Of a stretch of 14,022 bases of DNA, positions 1 to 14,022 are shown one piece after another. Position numbers and translations under genes: made by a program. Below the pieces are notes generated by a model. It made no database searches and was not told the origin of the DNA. It saw nothing but the letters and a program-made list of their open reading frames with translations. Numbering within the stretch: position 1 is the first letter of the stretch; each line of letters opens with the position of its first letter. The DNA is from Scenedesmus sp. ARA3 (lineage: Eukaryota; Chlorophyta; Chlorophyceae; Sphaeropleales; Scenedesmaceae): the NCBI GenBank assembly GCA_004335835.1, contig RWJK01001611.1, positions 1-14,022 on the forward strand. Direction: 5' to 3'.

Positions 1-13966
<13,966 letters not shown>

Positions 13967-13968
13967 CT

Positions 13969-13969
<1 letters not shown>

Positions 13970-14022
<53 letters not shown>
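13970..14022. repeat. CAG tract at the window edge (CTG in sense)
   Basis: An uninterrupted tract of about 17 triplets runs off the window. On the sense strand it is CTG and lies directly before the acceptor of exon 13840-13966. Confidence 0.97.

Overview
The window looks like nuclear DNA of a green alga, most likely of the order Chlamydomonadales. The reasons are GC-rich coding sequence, very abundant CAG/CTG tracts, about two dozen small exons with GTGAG/GTGCG donors and TGCAG acceptors, and protein similarity closest in pattern to the plant TEBICHI protein. A Haematococcus-like species is only a guess. There is no sign of bacterial, organellar or viral genes.

One gene accounts for essentially everything. 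It is on the minus strand and incomplete at both ends: the DNA polymerase theta gene (POLQ; TEBICHI in plants). Its product is a superfamily 2 helicase fused to a family A polymerase and acts in theta-mediated end joining. Read right to left, the window holds: the helicase core after the Walker A motif (13966 to 8567, motifs Ia, Ib, II DELH, III SATLPN, IV, V and VI); the winged-helix and helical domains of the helicase (7957 to 3685); one 1.7-kb exon with polyglutamine linkers and an exonuclease-like domain (3388 to 1683); and the first part of the polymerase module (1262 to 1). Walker A and the N terminus lie beyond 14022, and the polymerase palm and fingers lie beyond position 1. I reconstruct 24 exons. 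Codon phases agree at every junction, except that one exon end near 5897/5956 must be chosen to keep frame, and the leftmost exon is tentative.

The striking feature is in the introns. At least eight introns contain tandem, diverged partial copies of the exon-intron junction next to them. Some are copies of an exon's 3' end plus its donor, lying downstream of that exon. Others are copies of the acceptor plus an exon's 5' end, lying upstream. I count about 29 such copies, usually 105 to 146 bases apart. The copy nearest the body of the exon is always the one joined to it. One array alternates two spacer types, so its later growth was by two-unit blocks. CAG/CTG tracts also follow a pattern: in sense orientation the long exon tracts are mostly CAG and the intron tracts are CTG, often lying against the 3' splice site.

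The plus strand shows no convincing gene. Its open frames are low-complexity products of the repeats or the reverse of the POLQ exons.
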